Below, piece after piece: positions 1-8,682 of a DNA stretch of 57,336 bases; positions within the stretch are counted from its first letter, which is position 1; every line of letters begins with the position of its first letter. The DNA lies in assembly GCA_016285265.1 (NCBI GenBank), contig JAEEQL010000005.1, forward strand, positions 1 to 57,336, written 5' to 3'. The notes beneath the pieces are model-generated. The model was given only the letters and a program-made list of their open reading frames with translations, was not told where the DNA came from and made no database searches. The translations under genes and the position numbers were made by a program. The stretch is from Lachnospiraceae bacterium. GTDB taxonomy: Bacteria > Bacillota > Clostridia > Lachnospirales > Lachnospiraceae.

Positions 1-1041
1 GCGCATGTCACACTTTACGGGAGCCTGAATTATCATCAACAGTTCGGGCTTTCTTTTGTATTTGAGAGGGTTTCCGAATCGGGAGAGGGTGCGCGCATGA
101 GAGCGCTCCTTGAACTGAGAAAGGAACTCGAAGAACTCGGAATGTTTGACGAGATGTACAAAAAGGACATCCCGAGATTTCCGAGAACGATCGGCATCAT
201 AACTTCGCTCACAGGAGCTGCGGTAAGTGATGTCGTGACAAATGCGAAGAAGAACGATCCCTATGTTCAGATCATAGTCGCCCCCGCGCTTATGGAAGGT
301 GAAGGTGCCGCGGAAAGCGTGGCGTCGGCGATCGCTGCGATGGATGAATTCTCACCGGATGTCATACTCCTCACCAGGGGCGGCGGTTCCAAGGACAGTC
401 TCTGGACCTTCAATGAGAGGATCGTTGCGCAGGCCGTATTTGACTGCAGCACGCCGATCGTATCCGCGATAGGTCATGACAGGGACAGATCGCTGACTGA
501 CGATGTTGCCGATCACTACGAATCGACACCTACGGGTGCGGCACTTTTCCTTACAGAGCAGACGGGGGACCTTCTTTCTTTTCTCGAAGATGCTCCGGAA
601 ATGCTTACGGATCTTATGAGGAGAAATCTCAGGGATAAGAGGTCGCGGCTTAAGGAATACTATTCCGCGGTCAGGTATTCGTCTCCGGAAAACAGGCTGG
701 AGCGTAAGAAAAAGGATCTCGAAAAATACCGCATCAGTCTTGCAGGCTCGATGAAGCAGACTCTTGAAAGGCGTAAGAACAGTCTTGAAAGGTATTCCTC
801 GTCGGTTCCACACCTGATGGATCTTTCGGTTAAGAGGGCATCGGGAAGACTCGACAATTACATCGGAAAGCTCGAAGGACTTTCACCGGTGGGAAGACTT
901 AAGAGCGGCTTTTCATACGCATCCGATGAGAGCGGCAGGAATATAAGGTCGGTTACTGGAGTAAAAGCCGGAGACAGGATAAACATAAGGGTTCTTGACG
1001 GAGAGATACATTCGACGGTAACGGGAACGGACAGTTTGTAA
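1..1041 (+). CDS. xseA: Exodeoxyribonuclease VII large subunit (5' end outside window)
   Basis: Large subunit of exonuclease VII, which with XseB degrades single-stranded DNA to oligonucleotides in the cytoplasm. The reading frame is open from base 1, and the residues before the first internal ATG at 97 (VTLYGSLNYHQQ, SGEGAR) continue the family, so the true start with its OB-fold lies upstream of the window. The visible part has the catalytic domain core (TRGGGSKDSLWTFNE, IGHDRDRSLTDDVADH) and then the long basic helical region that packs with XseB. The C-terminus ends in the usual short beta segment (RLKSGFSYA, GDRINIRV). xseB starts 6 nt downstream, the standard operon order. Identity is secure; only the 5' end is missing. 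Confidence 0.96.
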   Translation, partial: AHVTLYGSLNYHQQFGLSFVFERVSESGEGARMRALLELRKELEELGMFDEMYKKDIPRFPRTIGIITSLTGAAVSDVVTNAKKNDPYVQIIVAPALMEGEGAAESVASAIAAMDEFSPDVILLTRGGGSKDSLWTFNERIVAQAVFDCSTPIVSAIGHDRDRSLTDDVADHYESTPTGAALFLTEQTGDLLSFLEDAPEMLTDLMRRNLRDKRSRLKEYYSAVRYSSPENRLERKKKDLEKYRISLAGSMKQTLERRKNSLERYSSSVPHLMDLSVKRASGRLDNYIGKLEGLSPVGRLKSGFSYASDESGRNIRSVTGVKAGDRINIRVLDGEIHSTVTGTDSL

Positions 1042-1047
1042 AGGGAC

Positions 1048-1293
1048 ATGAATATGGCTGCAAAATCAAAAGCCGCACCGGATGCGGTTGAAAAAGAAAA
1101 CACACTCGAAGAGAATTTCGACCTGCTGGAGGAAGTGACATCCAGGCTTCAGTCGGATGATCTGCCTCTCGAAGAGGCATTCGAGAATTATAAGAAGGGA
1201 ATGGATCTTATCAAAAAGTGTTCGTCCCAGATCGATATGGTCGAGAAGGAAGTACTCAAACTCGGCTCCGATATGGGTCTTGAGAAGATCTGA
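1048..1293 (+). CDS. xseB: Exodeoxyribonuclease VII small subunit
   Basis: An 81-residue protein of the XseB family, the small helical subunit that coats the helical arm of XseA and is needed for exonuclease VII activity. The family core is visible as ENFDLLEEVTSRLQSDD followed by LPLEEAFENYKKGM, and the rest is a helical hairpin ending near residue 78. The first residues (MNMAAKSKAAPDAVEKE) are a variable extension. Position directly after xseA, and length in the normal range, support the call. Confidence 0.95.
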   Translation: MNMAAKSKAAPDAVEKENTLEENFDLLEEVTSRLQSDDLPLEEAFENYKKGMDLIKKCSSQIDMVEKEVLKLGSDMGLEKI

Positions 1294-1311
1294 AACAAAA
1301 GGGCGGGAGAA

Positions 1312-2262
1312 TTGGACAGAAAGAAATTTGTTGTTGAACTTAAGAAACAGACCGAGAACTCTGAAAAGATCGTAATGAAATATCTGCCGGATCCGGAGGA
1401 TAAGCTCCAGCATTCCGTTATGGAAGCGATGAACTATTCGGTGACGGTCGGCGGAAAGAGACTCAGACCTCTTCTCATACAGGAGACCTATCGTATGTTC
1501 AGGGGGCAGGATGATTATGTTGAGCCCTTCATGGCTGCAATTGAGATGATACATACGTATTCTCTCGTGCATGACGATCTTCCCTGTCTCGACAACGATA
1601 CTCTCAGGAGAGGCTGCGACACCACATGGAAAAAATACGGTGACGCAATGGCTCTTCTTGCAGGTGACGGTCTTCTCAACTATGCGTATGAAACCGCAAT
1701 GAAGAGCTTTGACCTCATCGAAAAAGAAGGAAGTGCATTTGGGGTAAGTCCTGAGACAGAGGTTTCAAGATATCAGTCCTGTGCAAAGGCTCTCACGATA
1801 CTTGCCGAAAAAGCCGGTATCTACGGAATGGTCGGAGGACAGTGTCTCGACGTGGAAGCTGAAAAGCAGAGTCTCAACCTTTCCGAGGAAGAGCTTTTGT
1901 TCATCCACGAGCACAAGACCGCAGCACTCATACAGGCATGCTTTATGATCGGCGGTGTGCTTGCCGGTGCGGGTAAAAGACAGATCGAAAGACTTGAAAA
2001 GATCGGATATAACGTCGGAGTCGCATTCCAGATCAGGGACGATCTTCTCGATGTGATCGGAGATACCGAAACACTCGGAAAGAATATCGGATCCGATGAA
2101 AAGGACGGAAAGCAGACCTATGTAACTCTTCACGGTATCGAACAGTCCGAAGCCGATGAAAAGAAACTTACCGAGGAAGCACTTTCCCTTCTCGAGGGAC
2201 TTCCCGGTGATCACGAATTTATGGAGGAGCTCATCCTATCGCTCCTCGGAAGACGTAAGTAA
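1312..2262 (+). CDS. ispA: Polyprenyl (geranyl/farnesyl) diphosphate synthase
   Basis: Trans-prenyltransferase that condenses isopentenyl and allylic diphosphates, giving farnesyl diphosphate for undecaprenyl and quinone-type lipids. Seen: GGKRLRP near residue 50, the first Asp-rich motif HDDLPCLDND near residues 85-95 with the two-residue insertion usual in bacterial FPP synthases, and the second motif FQIRDDLLDVIGD near residue 240. The start is a TTG preceded by GGGCGGGAGAA; no better ATG fits the N-terminus. It lies between xseB and dxs (2 nt gap), the usual Firmicute isoprenoid cluster. Exact chain length cannot be fixed from sequence by eye. Confidence 0.94.
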   Translation: MDRKKFVVELKKQTENSEKIVMKYLPDPEDKLQHSVMEAMNYSVTVGGKRLRPLLIQETYRMFRGQDDYVEPFMAAIEMIHTYSLVHDDLPCLDNDTLRRGCDTTWKKYGDAMALLAGDGLLNYAYETAMKSFDLIEKEGSAFGVSPETEVSRYQSCAKALTILAEKAGIYGMVGGQCLDVEAEKQSLNLSEEELLFIHEHKTAALIQACFMIGGVLAGAGKRQIERLEKIGYNVGVAFQIRDDLLDVIGDTETLGKNIGSDEKDGKQTYVTLHGIEQSEADEKKLTEEALSLLEGLPGDHEFMEELILSLLGRRK

Positions 2263-2264
2263 TA

Positions 2265-4133
2265 ATGATCCTAGACAGAATTAACGGAACCGGAGATATA
2301 AAAAACATAGAAGAAGAGCAGCTCGGAACTCTCGCTTCTGAGATAAGGGAATTCCTGATCGATAAGGTTTCAAAGACCGGCGGTCATCTCGGAGCCAATC
2401 TCGGAGTCGTGGAGCTTACAATGGCTCTTCACCTTGAACTCGACCTTCCGGAGGATAAGATCATCTGGGATGTAGGCCATCAGGCTTATACCCACAAGAT
2501 CCTCACCGGCAGAAAAGATGGCTTTGATAACCTGCGTAAATACGGGGGCATGAGCGGCTTTCCCAAAGCTAACGAAAGCGACTGTGATACCTTTGATACC
2601 GGTCACAGTTCAACCTCCATTTCCGCGGGTCTCGGAATGGTATGCGCAAGGGATCTGAGGGGCGGAAACGAGACGATCGTATCCGTTATCGGCGACGGAT
2701 CGCTCACGGGCGGTCTTGCTTTTGAAGCGCTCAACAACGCCGGACGTACCGATTCCAATTTCATAATCATACTCAATGACAACAACATGTCCATTTCGGA
2801 AAATGTCGGCGGCATTCCGAAATACCTGAATTCGATCCGTACATCAAACGGTTATCTCGGACTTAAGGAAAGTGTCTATAAGAGCATTATCGACAAGCCA
2901 TACGGTGCGGAGATAGTCGGCAAGATAAGACGCGCGAAGAACAGTTTCAAATCCCTCATGGTTCCCGCCGGAATGCTCTTCGAGGAAATGGGCATAGTAT
3001 ATCTCGGACCTGTTGACGGACATAATATCAAGGCAATGAGAAATGCCATAAGGGAAGCCAGGAGATTCAAGAGATGCGTTCTCATCCATGTGCTTACCAA
3101 GAAGGGCAAGGGATTCGCACCCGCAGAAAAGCATCCCGCAAGATTCCACGGAACGGAACCCTTCGACATAACAAACGGTGTTCCTCTTCATCCCAGGACC
3201 GTGGCAGGCTGGACGGACATCTTCTCGACCGTTATGTGCAAGCTCGGTGAAAAGGATGACAAGATTGTTGCGATAACCGCGGCAATGGCCGAAGGCTGCG
3301 GACTCAAGAGATTCAGGAATAAATATCCCGACAGATTCTTTGATGTCGGAATCGCCGAACAGCATGCGGTGACCTTTGCGGCCGGACTTGCAAAGGGCGG
3401 ATACAAGCCTGTTGTTGCCGTATACTCATCATTCCTTCAAAGAGCTTACGACCAGGTGATAGAGGATGTGTGTCTGCAGAACCTTCACGTGGTATTTGCG
3501 ATAGACAGGGCGGGACTTGTAGGTGCCGACGGAGAGACGCATCAGGGTGTGTTCGATCTTTCATACCTTTCCCAGATGCCCGGAATGACGGTATGCTCGC
3601 CCAAGAATAAATGGGAGCTTTCGGATATGCTCAAGTTTGCCGTAGCATGCGACGGACCTGTGGCTGTCAGATATCCGAGGGGATGCGCATATACGGGACT
3701 TCAGGAATACAGGGAACCTGTTGAACTCGGTAAGAGCGAGTGGATATACAAAGAGGACGGCGTATGCATCATTGCTCTCGGAGGCATGATGGAAAATGCC
3801 GAGAAGGCAAGGGATATCCTGAAGAAAGAGGGAACTCACGTAAGTCTTGTCAATGCGAGATTCGTAAAACCTCTCGACAGGGATATGATCATCGAATGTG
3901 CAAGGACTCATTCTTTAATCGTTACGATCGAGGACAATGCACTTATCGGCGGATTCGGATCGCAGGTTCTTGAATGTCTTGCATCCGAAGGAATAGAGAA
4001 GGAAGTACTCTGTCTCGGAATACCCGACAGATTCATACATCAGGGAAGCGTTGACAAGCTCCGTGAAGAACTCGGACTCGATCCCGAAGGGATTGCGGGA
4101 TCTGTCAGATCAAAGCTTTCCATGGGACTGTGA
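2265..4133 (+). CDS. dxs: 1-deoxy-D-xylulose-5-phosphate synthase
   Basis: First enzyme of the MEP isoprenoid pathway: thiamine diphosphate-dependent condensation of pyruvate and glyceraldehyde 3-phosphate. The 622-residue length is normal. Visible are the N-terminal WDVGHQAYTHKILTGR block, the ThDP-binding GDGSLTGGLAFEALNNAG followed by NDNNMSIS, the transketolase pyrimidine-binding middle domain (DVGIAEQHAVTFAAGLA) and the C-terminal transketolase domain (EDNALIGGFGSQV). It starts 2 nt after ispA and its stop is followed immediately by tlyA, so it is co-transcribed with both. Confidence 0.98.
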   Translation: MILDRINGTGDIKNIEEEQLGTLASEIREFLIDKVSKTGGHLGANLGVVELTMALHLELDLPEDKIIWDVGHQAYTHKILTGRKDGFDNLRKYGGMSGFPKANESDCDTFDTGHSSTSISAGLGMVCARDLRGGNETIVSVIGDGSLTGGLAFEALNNAGRTDSNFIIILNDNNMSISENVGGIPKYLNSIRTSNGYLGLKESVYKSIIDKPYGAEIVGKIRRAKNSFKSLMVPAGMLFEEMGIVYLGPVDGHNIKAMRNAIREARRFKRCVLIHVLTKKGKGFAPAEKHPARFHGTEPFDITNGVPLHPRTVAGWTDIFSTVMCKLGEKDDKIVAITAAMAEGCGLKRFRNKYPDRFFDVGIAEQHAVTFAAGLAKGGYKPVVAVYSSFLQRAYDQVIEDVCLQNLHVVFAIDRAGLVGADGETHQGVFDLSYLSQMPGMTVCSPKNKWELSDMLKFAVACDGPVAVRYPRGCAYTGLQEYREPVELGKSEWIYKEDGVCIIALGGMMENAEKARDILKKEGTHVSLVNARFVKPLDRDMIIECARTHSLIVTIEDNALIGGFGSQVLECLASEGIEKEVLCLGIPDRFIHQGSVDKLREELGLDPEGIAGSVRSKLSMGL

Positions 4134-4134
4134 T

Positions 4135-5025
4135 ATGAAAGAAAGACTCGATCTGATCCTTACGGAAAAGGGACTGGCTCCTTCCAGGGAAAAAGCGAAA
4201 GCGCTCATCATGGCCGGTGAAGTATATGTCGACGGCCAGAAGGAAGACAAGCCCGGTACCTCCTTTGATCCGGAAAAAGTAAATATCGAGGTCAGATCCA
4301 AGCAGCTTAAATATGTAAGCCGCGGTGGCTTCAAGCTTGAGAAGGCAATGCAGGTCTGGGGATTCGATCTGACCGGCAAGGTCTGCATGGATATCGGTTC
4401 ATCGACCGGGGGCTTTACGGACTGCATGCTCCAGAGCGGTGCTTCGAAGGTTTATTCCGTTGATGTCGGAAGAGGACAGCTTGACTGGAAGCTCAGAAAT
4501 GACGACAGGGTCGTTGTGATGGAGCAGACCAATTTCAGATTTCTGACTCCGGAGGATATTCCGGAGAAAATAGATTTTGCCAGTGTGGATGTATCCTTCA
4601 TCTCACTCGACAAGATCCTGATCCCCGCAAGAAATCTTCTTAAGGATGACGGAAGGATCGTTGCACTTATCAAGCCGCAGTTTGAAGCGGGCAAGGGCAA
4701 GGTAGGAAAGAACGGAGTCGTAAGGGACATAGCCGTTCACGAAGAAGTGATCGCACGTACGATAAGCTTTGCGGATCATGTGGGATTTGAAGTTCTCGGA
4801 ATAGACTTTTCGCCCATCAAGGGACCCGAGGGAAATATCGAATACCTTATGAACCTTATCAAAAAGGAAAAGATACCCGAAGAGATCCTTTCGATGAATG
4901 AAAAGGAAGCAATAGAAAGCTTTGAAACAGCAAACGGTGAGGGAAGAGTTCTTGCTTCGGATGAAGCATGGAAGAACAGGATCTCGGTCCTTGCGGGTAT
5001 GTCACATACGGAGCTTGCGAAATGA
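4135..5025 (+). CDS. tlyA: TlyA family rRNA 2'-O-methyltransferase
   Basis: S4-domain plus FtsJ-like methyltransferase of the TlyA family; characterised members methylate ribose in 16S and 23S rRNA, and the old name hemolysin is misleading. The start chosen (MKERLDLILTEKG) lies 1 nt after the dxs stop; upstream in-frame codons would run inside dxs. Residues 1-60 form the S4 RNA-binding domain (SREKAKALIMAGEVYVDG). The SAM-binding site is MDIGSSTGGFTDCML near residue 85, and the later motifs SVDVSFISL and KPQFEAGK match the family. The length of 296 aa is slightly longer than usual because of a C-terminal extension. The stop overlaps the nadK start (ATGA). Confidence 0.95.
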   Translation: MKERLDLILTEKGLAPSREKAKALIMAGEVYVDGQKEDKPGTSFDPEKVNIEVRSKQLKYVSRGGFKLEKAMQVWGFDLTGKVCMDIGSSTGGFTDCMLQSGASKVYSVDVGRGQLDWKLRNDDRVVVMEQTNFRFLTPEDIPEKIDFASVDVSFISLDKILIPARNLLKDDGRIVALIKPQFEAGKGKVGKNGVVRDIAVHEEVIARTISFADHVGFEVLGIDFSPIKGPEGNIEYLMNLIKKEKIPEEILSMNEKEAIESFETANGEGRVLASDEAWKNRISVLAGMSHTELAK

Positions 5026-5873
5026 AAAGAGTTCTGATCTACACAAATCAATTTAAGGATCCGAATGGAAAGATCACAAAGAGAGTTTCCGATTTCTTTA
5101 AGTCCAAGGGTGTGGCATATGACGTGCTCATCTCGGATAAAAAGAGAACGGAAGATCTTGATGCCGAGATAGACCATCCCGGTTATGACTGCATTCTCGT
5201 TCTCGGCGGAGACGGAACTGTGCTCCAGGCAGCAAGGGAAGCATGGAAGCTCGATGTTCCCATTGTCGGTGTCAATCTCGGAAGACTCGGATTCCTTACC
5301 GAGATAGAACCCGATAAGCTCGAGGACAGCCTTAACCGCATCTACATGGGCGACTTCCTCACACAGAAGAGAATGATGCTCCGCGGTGAGATCGTAAGAA
5401 AGAACGGAGAAGTATTTAACGGCCGTTCACTTAACGATATCGTCATAACCCGCTACGGCGGCATGAACATGATAAATCTTCCCGTATATATAAACGGTCA
5501 ATTCCTGCACGAGTATAAGGGAGACGGAATAATAATCACAACCCCCACGGGATCTTCGGGCTACAACCTCTCAGCCGGAGGCCCCATTGTCGAACATAAC
5601 GCTGAGGTCATGGTCCTTACTTCCATCTGTTCCCATTCGCTCAACCGTGCATCACTCATTCTTTCCTCCAATGACTGCATAGAGGTAAGAGTGCCGGAGG
5701 ACGGAATGTGGGCCGAGAGACAGATAGAGTTTTCTTTTGACGGACAGGTCAGGACACTGCTCCAAAAGGGTGATGTCATCAGGATCAGAAAGTCCGAGAA
5801 ATCAACTGAATTTATCATACTCAATAACCTGAGCTTCCTCGAGAATCTCCACAACAAGATGGGAGATGAATGA
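5022..5873 (+). CDS. nadK: NAD kinase
   Basis: ATP- or polyphosphate-dependent phosphorylation of NAD to NADP. The start is the ATG overlapping the tlyA stop, giving MKRVLIYTNQ and 283 aa. Family signatures are all present: LGGDGTVLQAAR (the GGDG motif) near residue 62, GVNLGRLGFLTEI near residue 85, and the glycine-rich TPTGSSGYNLSAGGPIV near residue 180. Translational coupling to tlyA and argR on either side matches the tlyA-nadK-argR-recN order common in Clostridia. Confidence 0.97.
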   Translation: MKRVLIYTNQFKDPNGKITKRVSDFFKSKGVAYDVLISDKKRTEDLDAEIDHPGYDCILVLGGDGTVLQAAREAWKLDVPIVGVNLGRLGFLTEIEPDKLEDSLNRIYMGDFLTQKRMMLRGEIVRKNGEVFNGRSLNDIVITRYGGMNMINLPVYINGQFLHEYKGDGIIITTPTGSSGYNLSAGGPIVEHNAEVMVLTSICSHSLNRASLILSSNDCIEVRVPEDGMWAERQIEFSFDGQVRTLLQKGDVIRIRKSEKSTEFIILNNLSFLENLHNKMGDE

Positions 5874-6331
5874 TGCTTAAAAAGGACGCCAGACAGAGAG
5901 CGATATTAGGCCTCATTGAAAAGAATGATATAGCCACTCAGGAAGAGCTCTGCGAGCTTCTTGAAAAGGAAGGCTTCAAGGCCACACAGGCAACCGTCAG
6001 CAGGGACATCCGTGAACTGTCCCTATCCAAGATGCCTTCCGACAAAAACGGCTTGAAATATGTGCGTATCATGTCCGGTTCCGGTGCGATGGAGGAAAAG
6101 TACTCCAGAGTTCTAAGGGACGGATTTGTCGCAATGGACAAGGCTGAAAGAATTCTTGTCTTAAGGACCGTTGCGGGAATGGCCATGGCTGTGGCTGCCG
6201 CGATAGATGCGATGCACCTTGAAGAGGTTTCCGGATGTATCGCCGGAGATGATACCGTAATGATCGCCGTGCGCTATGCGGATAAGGCTGACGAACTCAT
6301 GACCAAGATCAAGGATATCGTGAATCCCTGA
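5870..6331 (+). CDS. argR: Arginine repressor ArgR/AhrC
   Basis: Hexameric arginine-responsive transcription factor controlling arginine synthesis and catabolism. N-terminal winged helix at residues 5-70 with the ATQEELCELLEKEG and TQATVSRDIRELSL signature; C-terminal oligomerisation and arginine-binding domain at residues 80-153 with GDDTVMIAVR, the conserved double-Asp loop that contacts arginine. The start is either of two ATGs in tandem (5870 or 5873) overlapping the nadK stop; the preceding GGGAGATGA serves as ribosome site. Conserved position between nadK and recN. Confidence 0.96.
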   Translation: MMLKKDARQRAILGLIEKNDIATQEELCELLEKEGFKATQATVSRDIRELSLSKMPSDKNGLKYVRIMSGSGAMEEKYSRVLRDGFVAMDKAERILVLRTVAGMAMAVAAAIDAMHLEEVSGCIAGDDTVMIAVRYADKADELMTKIKDIVNP

Positions 6332-6366
6332 TACCTTCGACCGCCCGTAAAAAGGCGGAGGAACAA

Positions 6367-8061
6367 ATGCTTAAAAATCTTCATGTTAAAAATCTGGCTC
6401 TCATAGAAGACGCCGATATAGATTTTTCCGAGGGACTTAACATCCTTACCGGTGAGACCGGTGCCGGAAAAAGCCTTCTTATGGGGTCCGTGCTAATGGC
6501 ACTGGGCTCGAGATTCGATACCTCAATGATCAGAAAGGGTGCGGAAAACGCATCTGTCGAGCTGGTCTTTGATTCTGTATCCGAAACCGCACTTTCCGTT
6601 CTGAGAGATCTCGATATCGAACCGGAAGATGACGGCAGCATCATCATCAAGAGAACATGCTCCCAGAATAAAAGCACGTGCAGGGTAAACGGATCTAACG
6701 TTGCCGTTAAAGAGATGAAGAGACTTTCGCAGGCTCTTATCGATGTGCACGGACAGAGGGATTACGAAACACTTCTTCACCGCTCGGAGCTTCTTTCGAT
6801 AATCGATCTATACTGCGGTAAGGATGTGGCGGTACTGGCGGAAGGCGTGTCAGGAAGCTTCCGTAAGATGCGTGAGTTTAGGGATAAGCTTGAAGAGGAA
6901 TCAAAGGATACGGGGGCTGCGGGAAGGGAATGCGACCTCGCACGCTTCGAACTTGAAGAGATAGAAGACGCCGCGCTTCGTGAAGGCGAAGACGAAGAGA
7001 TCGAGAATACTTATCGAAGGATGAGTAATTTCAAAAAGATCGCCGAAGGTGTGAGCAGGGCGCATGAATTAATCGGAGGAGACGAAGAAAATGCCGGCAA
7101 TCTTACTTCGCAGGCTCTGAAGGAGCTTTCATCCGTTTCGGAATATGACGACGAGCTAGCGGGTATTGAGGAAGAACTCAGGTCCGCTGAATCCATTCTT
7201 TCAGATCTGCAGATGGAACTCGGTTCATATCTGTCACAGATGGAGTTCGACGAAGAAAAGTTTGCGATCACCGAAGAAAGACTCAACCTGATCAATAAGC
7301 TCAAGAGCAAATACGGAAGAACGATCTCAGATGTGCTTGCATATGCCGATTCGAGAAAAGAGATCATAGCAAAATACGAAGACTATGATGCATATATCGA
7401 AGGCTTAAAGGCGGATCTTAAGAAAGCGGAAAATGAATATCTTAAGGCTGCCGAAAAGGTCTCCGGTATCAGAAAGAAAAATGCACCGCTTCTTGAAAAG
7501 GAGCTCACCGAAAGACTTAAGGAACTCAATTTTGAAACGGTCGACCTTGAGGTAAGACTTGATAAATGTGAACCCACGGCACGCGGAAACGATGAGGCTG
7601 ATTTCCTTATCTCCGTTAATCCCGGAGAGGAGAGGAAGCCGATTGCGGATGTTGCATCGGGCGGAGAACTATCACGTATGATGCTTGCCGTAAAGACCGT
7701 GATGGCAGGTAAGGAAGATACCGGAACACTTATATTCGATGAGATCGATTCGGGAATCAGCGGTATTACCGCATGGAAGGTTGCGGGAAGCCTGGCACGT
7801 GTATCGGAGCATCACCAGGTTATCTGTATCACGCATCTTCCCCAGATAGCGGCGATGGCGGATCATCATTTTATCATCGTAAAATCATCGGATGCATCAT
7901 CAACCACCACGGATGTCGTTCCTGCGGAAGGAGATGCATCCATAGCGGAGATAGCAAGACTTCTGGGCACGGATTCCGTATCGGAAAGCTCCCTTGAAAA
8001 TGCGAGGGAACTTAAGGACAAGGCTGCGGAAGTAAAAAATAACAGACAGGTTACAGGTTAA
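6367..8061 (+). CDS. recN: DNA repair protein RecN
   Basis: SMC-like ATPase acting in recombinational repair of double-strand breaks. The 564-residue protein has the N-terminal Walker A GETGAGKSLLMGSV near residue 30, a central coiled-coil region with no transmembrane segment, and the C-terminal ABC signature ASGGELSRMMLA plus Walker B TLIFDEIDSGISG near residue 460. HGQRDYETLL near residue 130 is the Q-loop region typical of RecN. It follows argR by 35 nt; a weak hairpin (CCGCC/GGCGG) lies in that gap. Confidence 0.97.
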   Translation: MLKNLHVKNLALIEDADIDFSEGLNILTGETGAGKSLLMGSVLMALGSRFDTSMIRKGAENASVELVFDSVSETALSVLRDLDIEPEDDGSIIIKRTCSQNKSTCRVNGSNVAVKEMKRLSQALIDVHGQRDYETLLHRSELLSIIDLYCGKDVAVLAEGVSGSFRKMREFRDKLEEESKDTGAAGRECDLARFELEEIEDAALREGEDEEIENTYRRMSNFKKIAEGVSRAHELIGGDEENAGNLTSQALKELSSVSEYDDELAGIEEELRSAESILSDLQMELGSYLSQMEFDEEKFAITEERLNLINKLKSKYGRTISDVLAYADSRKEIIAKYEDYDAYIEGLKADLKKAENEYLKAAEKVSGIRKKNAPLLEKELTERLKELNFETVDLEVRLDKCEPTARGNDEADFLISVNPGEERKPIADVASGGELSRMMLAVKTVMAGKEDTGTLIFDEIDSGISGITAWKVAGSLARVSEHHQVICITHLPQIAAMADHHFIIVKSSDASSTTTDVVPAEGDASIAEIARLLGTDSVSESSLENARELKDKAAEVKNNRQVTG

Positions 8062-8100
8062 ACAGTACCGGATCGTCTTATGTAAGGAGGGCAGGAAACA

Positions 8101-8631
8101 ATGAGAGTAATGATCATCATCGCAATTATCGCAAGCACACTGTTTCAGGCAGGACACTACATCCAGACCGCACAGGAAGCTCAGCAGATCATGTCCCAGG
8201 TGGAGGTTCTTCCGGAAGTGGAAGACATCGAAACAGTTGTTGAAACGGTGGTAGAAGAAGATGAAGATGAATACGAAGAATTGATCGGAGACTGGGATAT
8301 CACCATGGCATATATGGATGGTGAATATCAGTATTTCGATGAGGATTCCGACTTTAATGAAAGACTATGCTTCTACAGCGACAGGACCGTAGAGCTTTTT
8401 GAATTTACCGACGGTTTGCAGACTCTGGCATACAGAATGGATGTTGAATATGACGATACCTATTTCACATTCATTTACGATGATACCGATGTACTTCCTT
8501 CTACCATAGCCTACGAAGAATATATGATAGTCGATGTTTATGATGAAGAGATGACTGTTGCCCTTATGTTTTATGATGAGGACGACTATTATCTTGGTAC
8601 ATATACTCTGTTTTTTGAAAAGGTATATTGA
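8101..8631 (+). CDS. Small exported acidic protein related to the C-terminal domain of the downstream lipoproteins
   Basis: Not a family I can name. The 176-residue product starts after a strong ribosome site (AAGGAGG, 8083-8089). Residues 3-17 are hydrophobic (signal peptide or anchor without a lipobox cysteine), followed by an acidic stretch at residues 37-62. The rest resembles the last domain of the four lipoproteins downstream: ELIGDWDITMAY here against DMIGSWGLYMTD there, and SDRTVELFEF against EDRTVHLEEY, in the same order and ending in a similar TLFFEK/WYFAKT strand. This suggests one beta-rich domain, lipocalin-like in pattern, shared across the cluster. Function unknown. Confidence 0.75.
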   Translation: MRVMIIIAIIASTLFQAGHYIQTAQEAQQIMSQVEVLPEVEDIETVVETVVEEDEDEYEELIGDWDITMAYMDGEYQYFDEDSDFNERLCFYSDRTVELFEFTDGLQTLAYRMDVEYDDTYFTFIYDDTDVLPSTIAYEEYMIVDVYDEEMTVALMFYDEDDYYLGTYTLFFEKVY

Positions 8632-8682
8632 TGTTTCGGGGAAATGTTTATCAGAGGTGTTTTCCTGAAGTGGGGGAGAATC

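Noticed and set aside
352-813. Long minus-strand open frame inside xseA
   Set aside because: It is antisense to a clear xseA frame, has no ribosome site and reads as Arg/Pro/Phe-rich noise.
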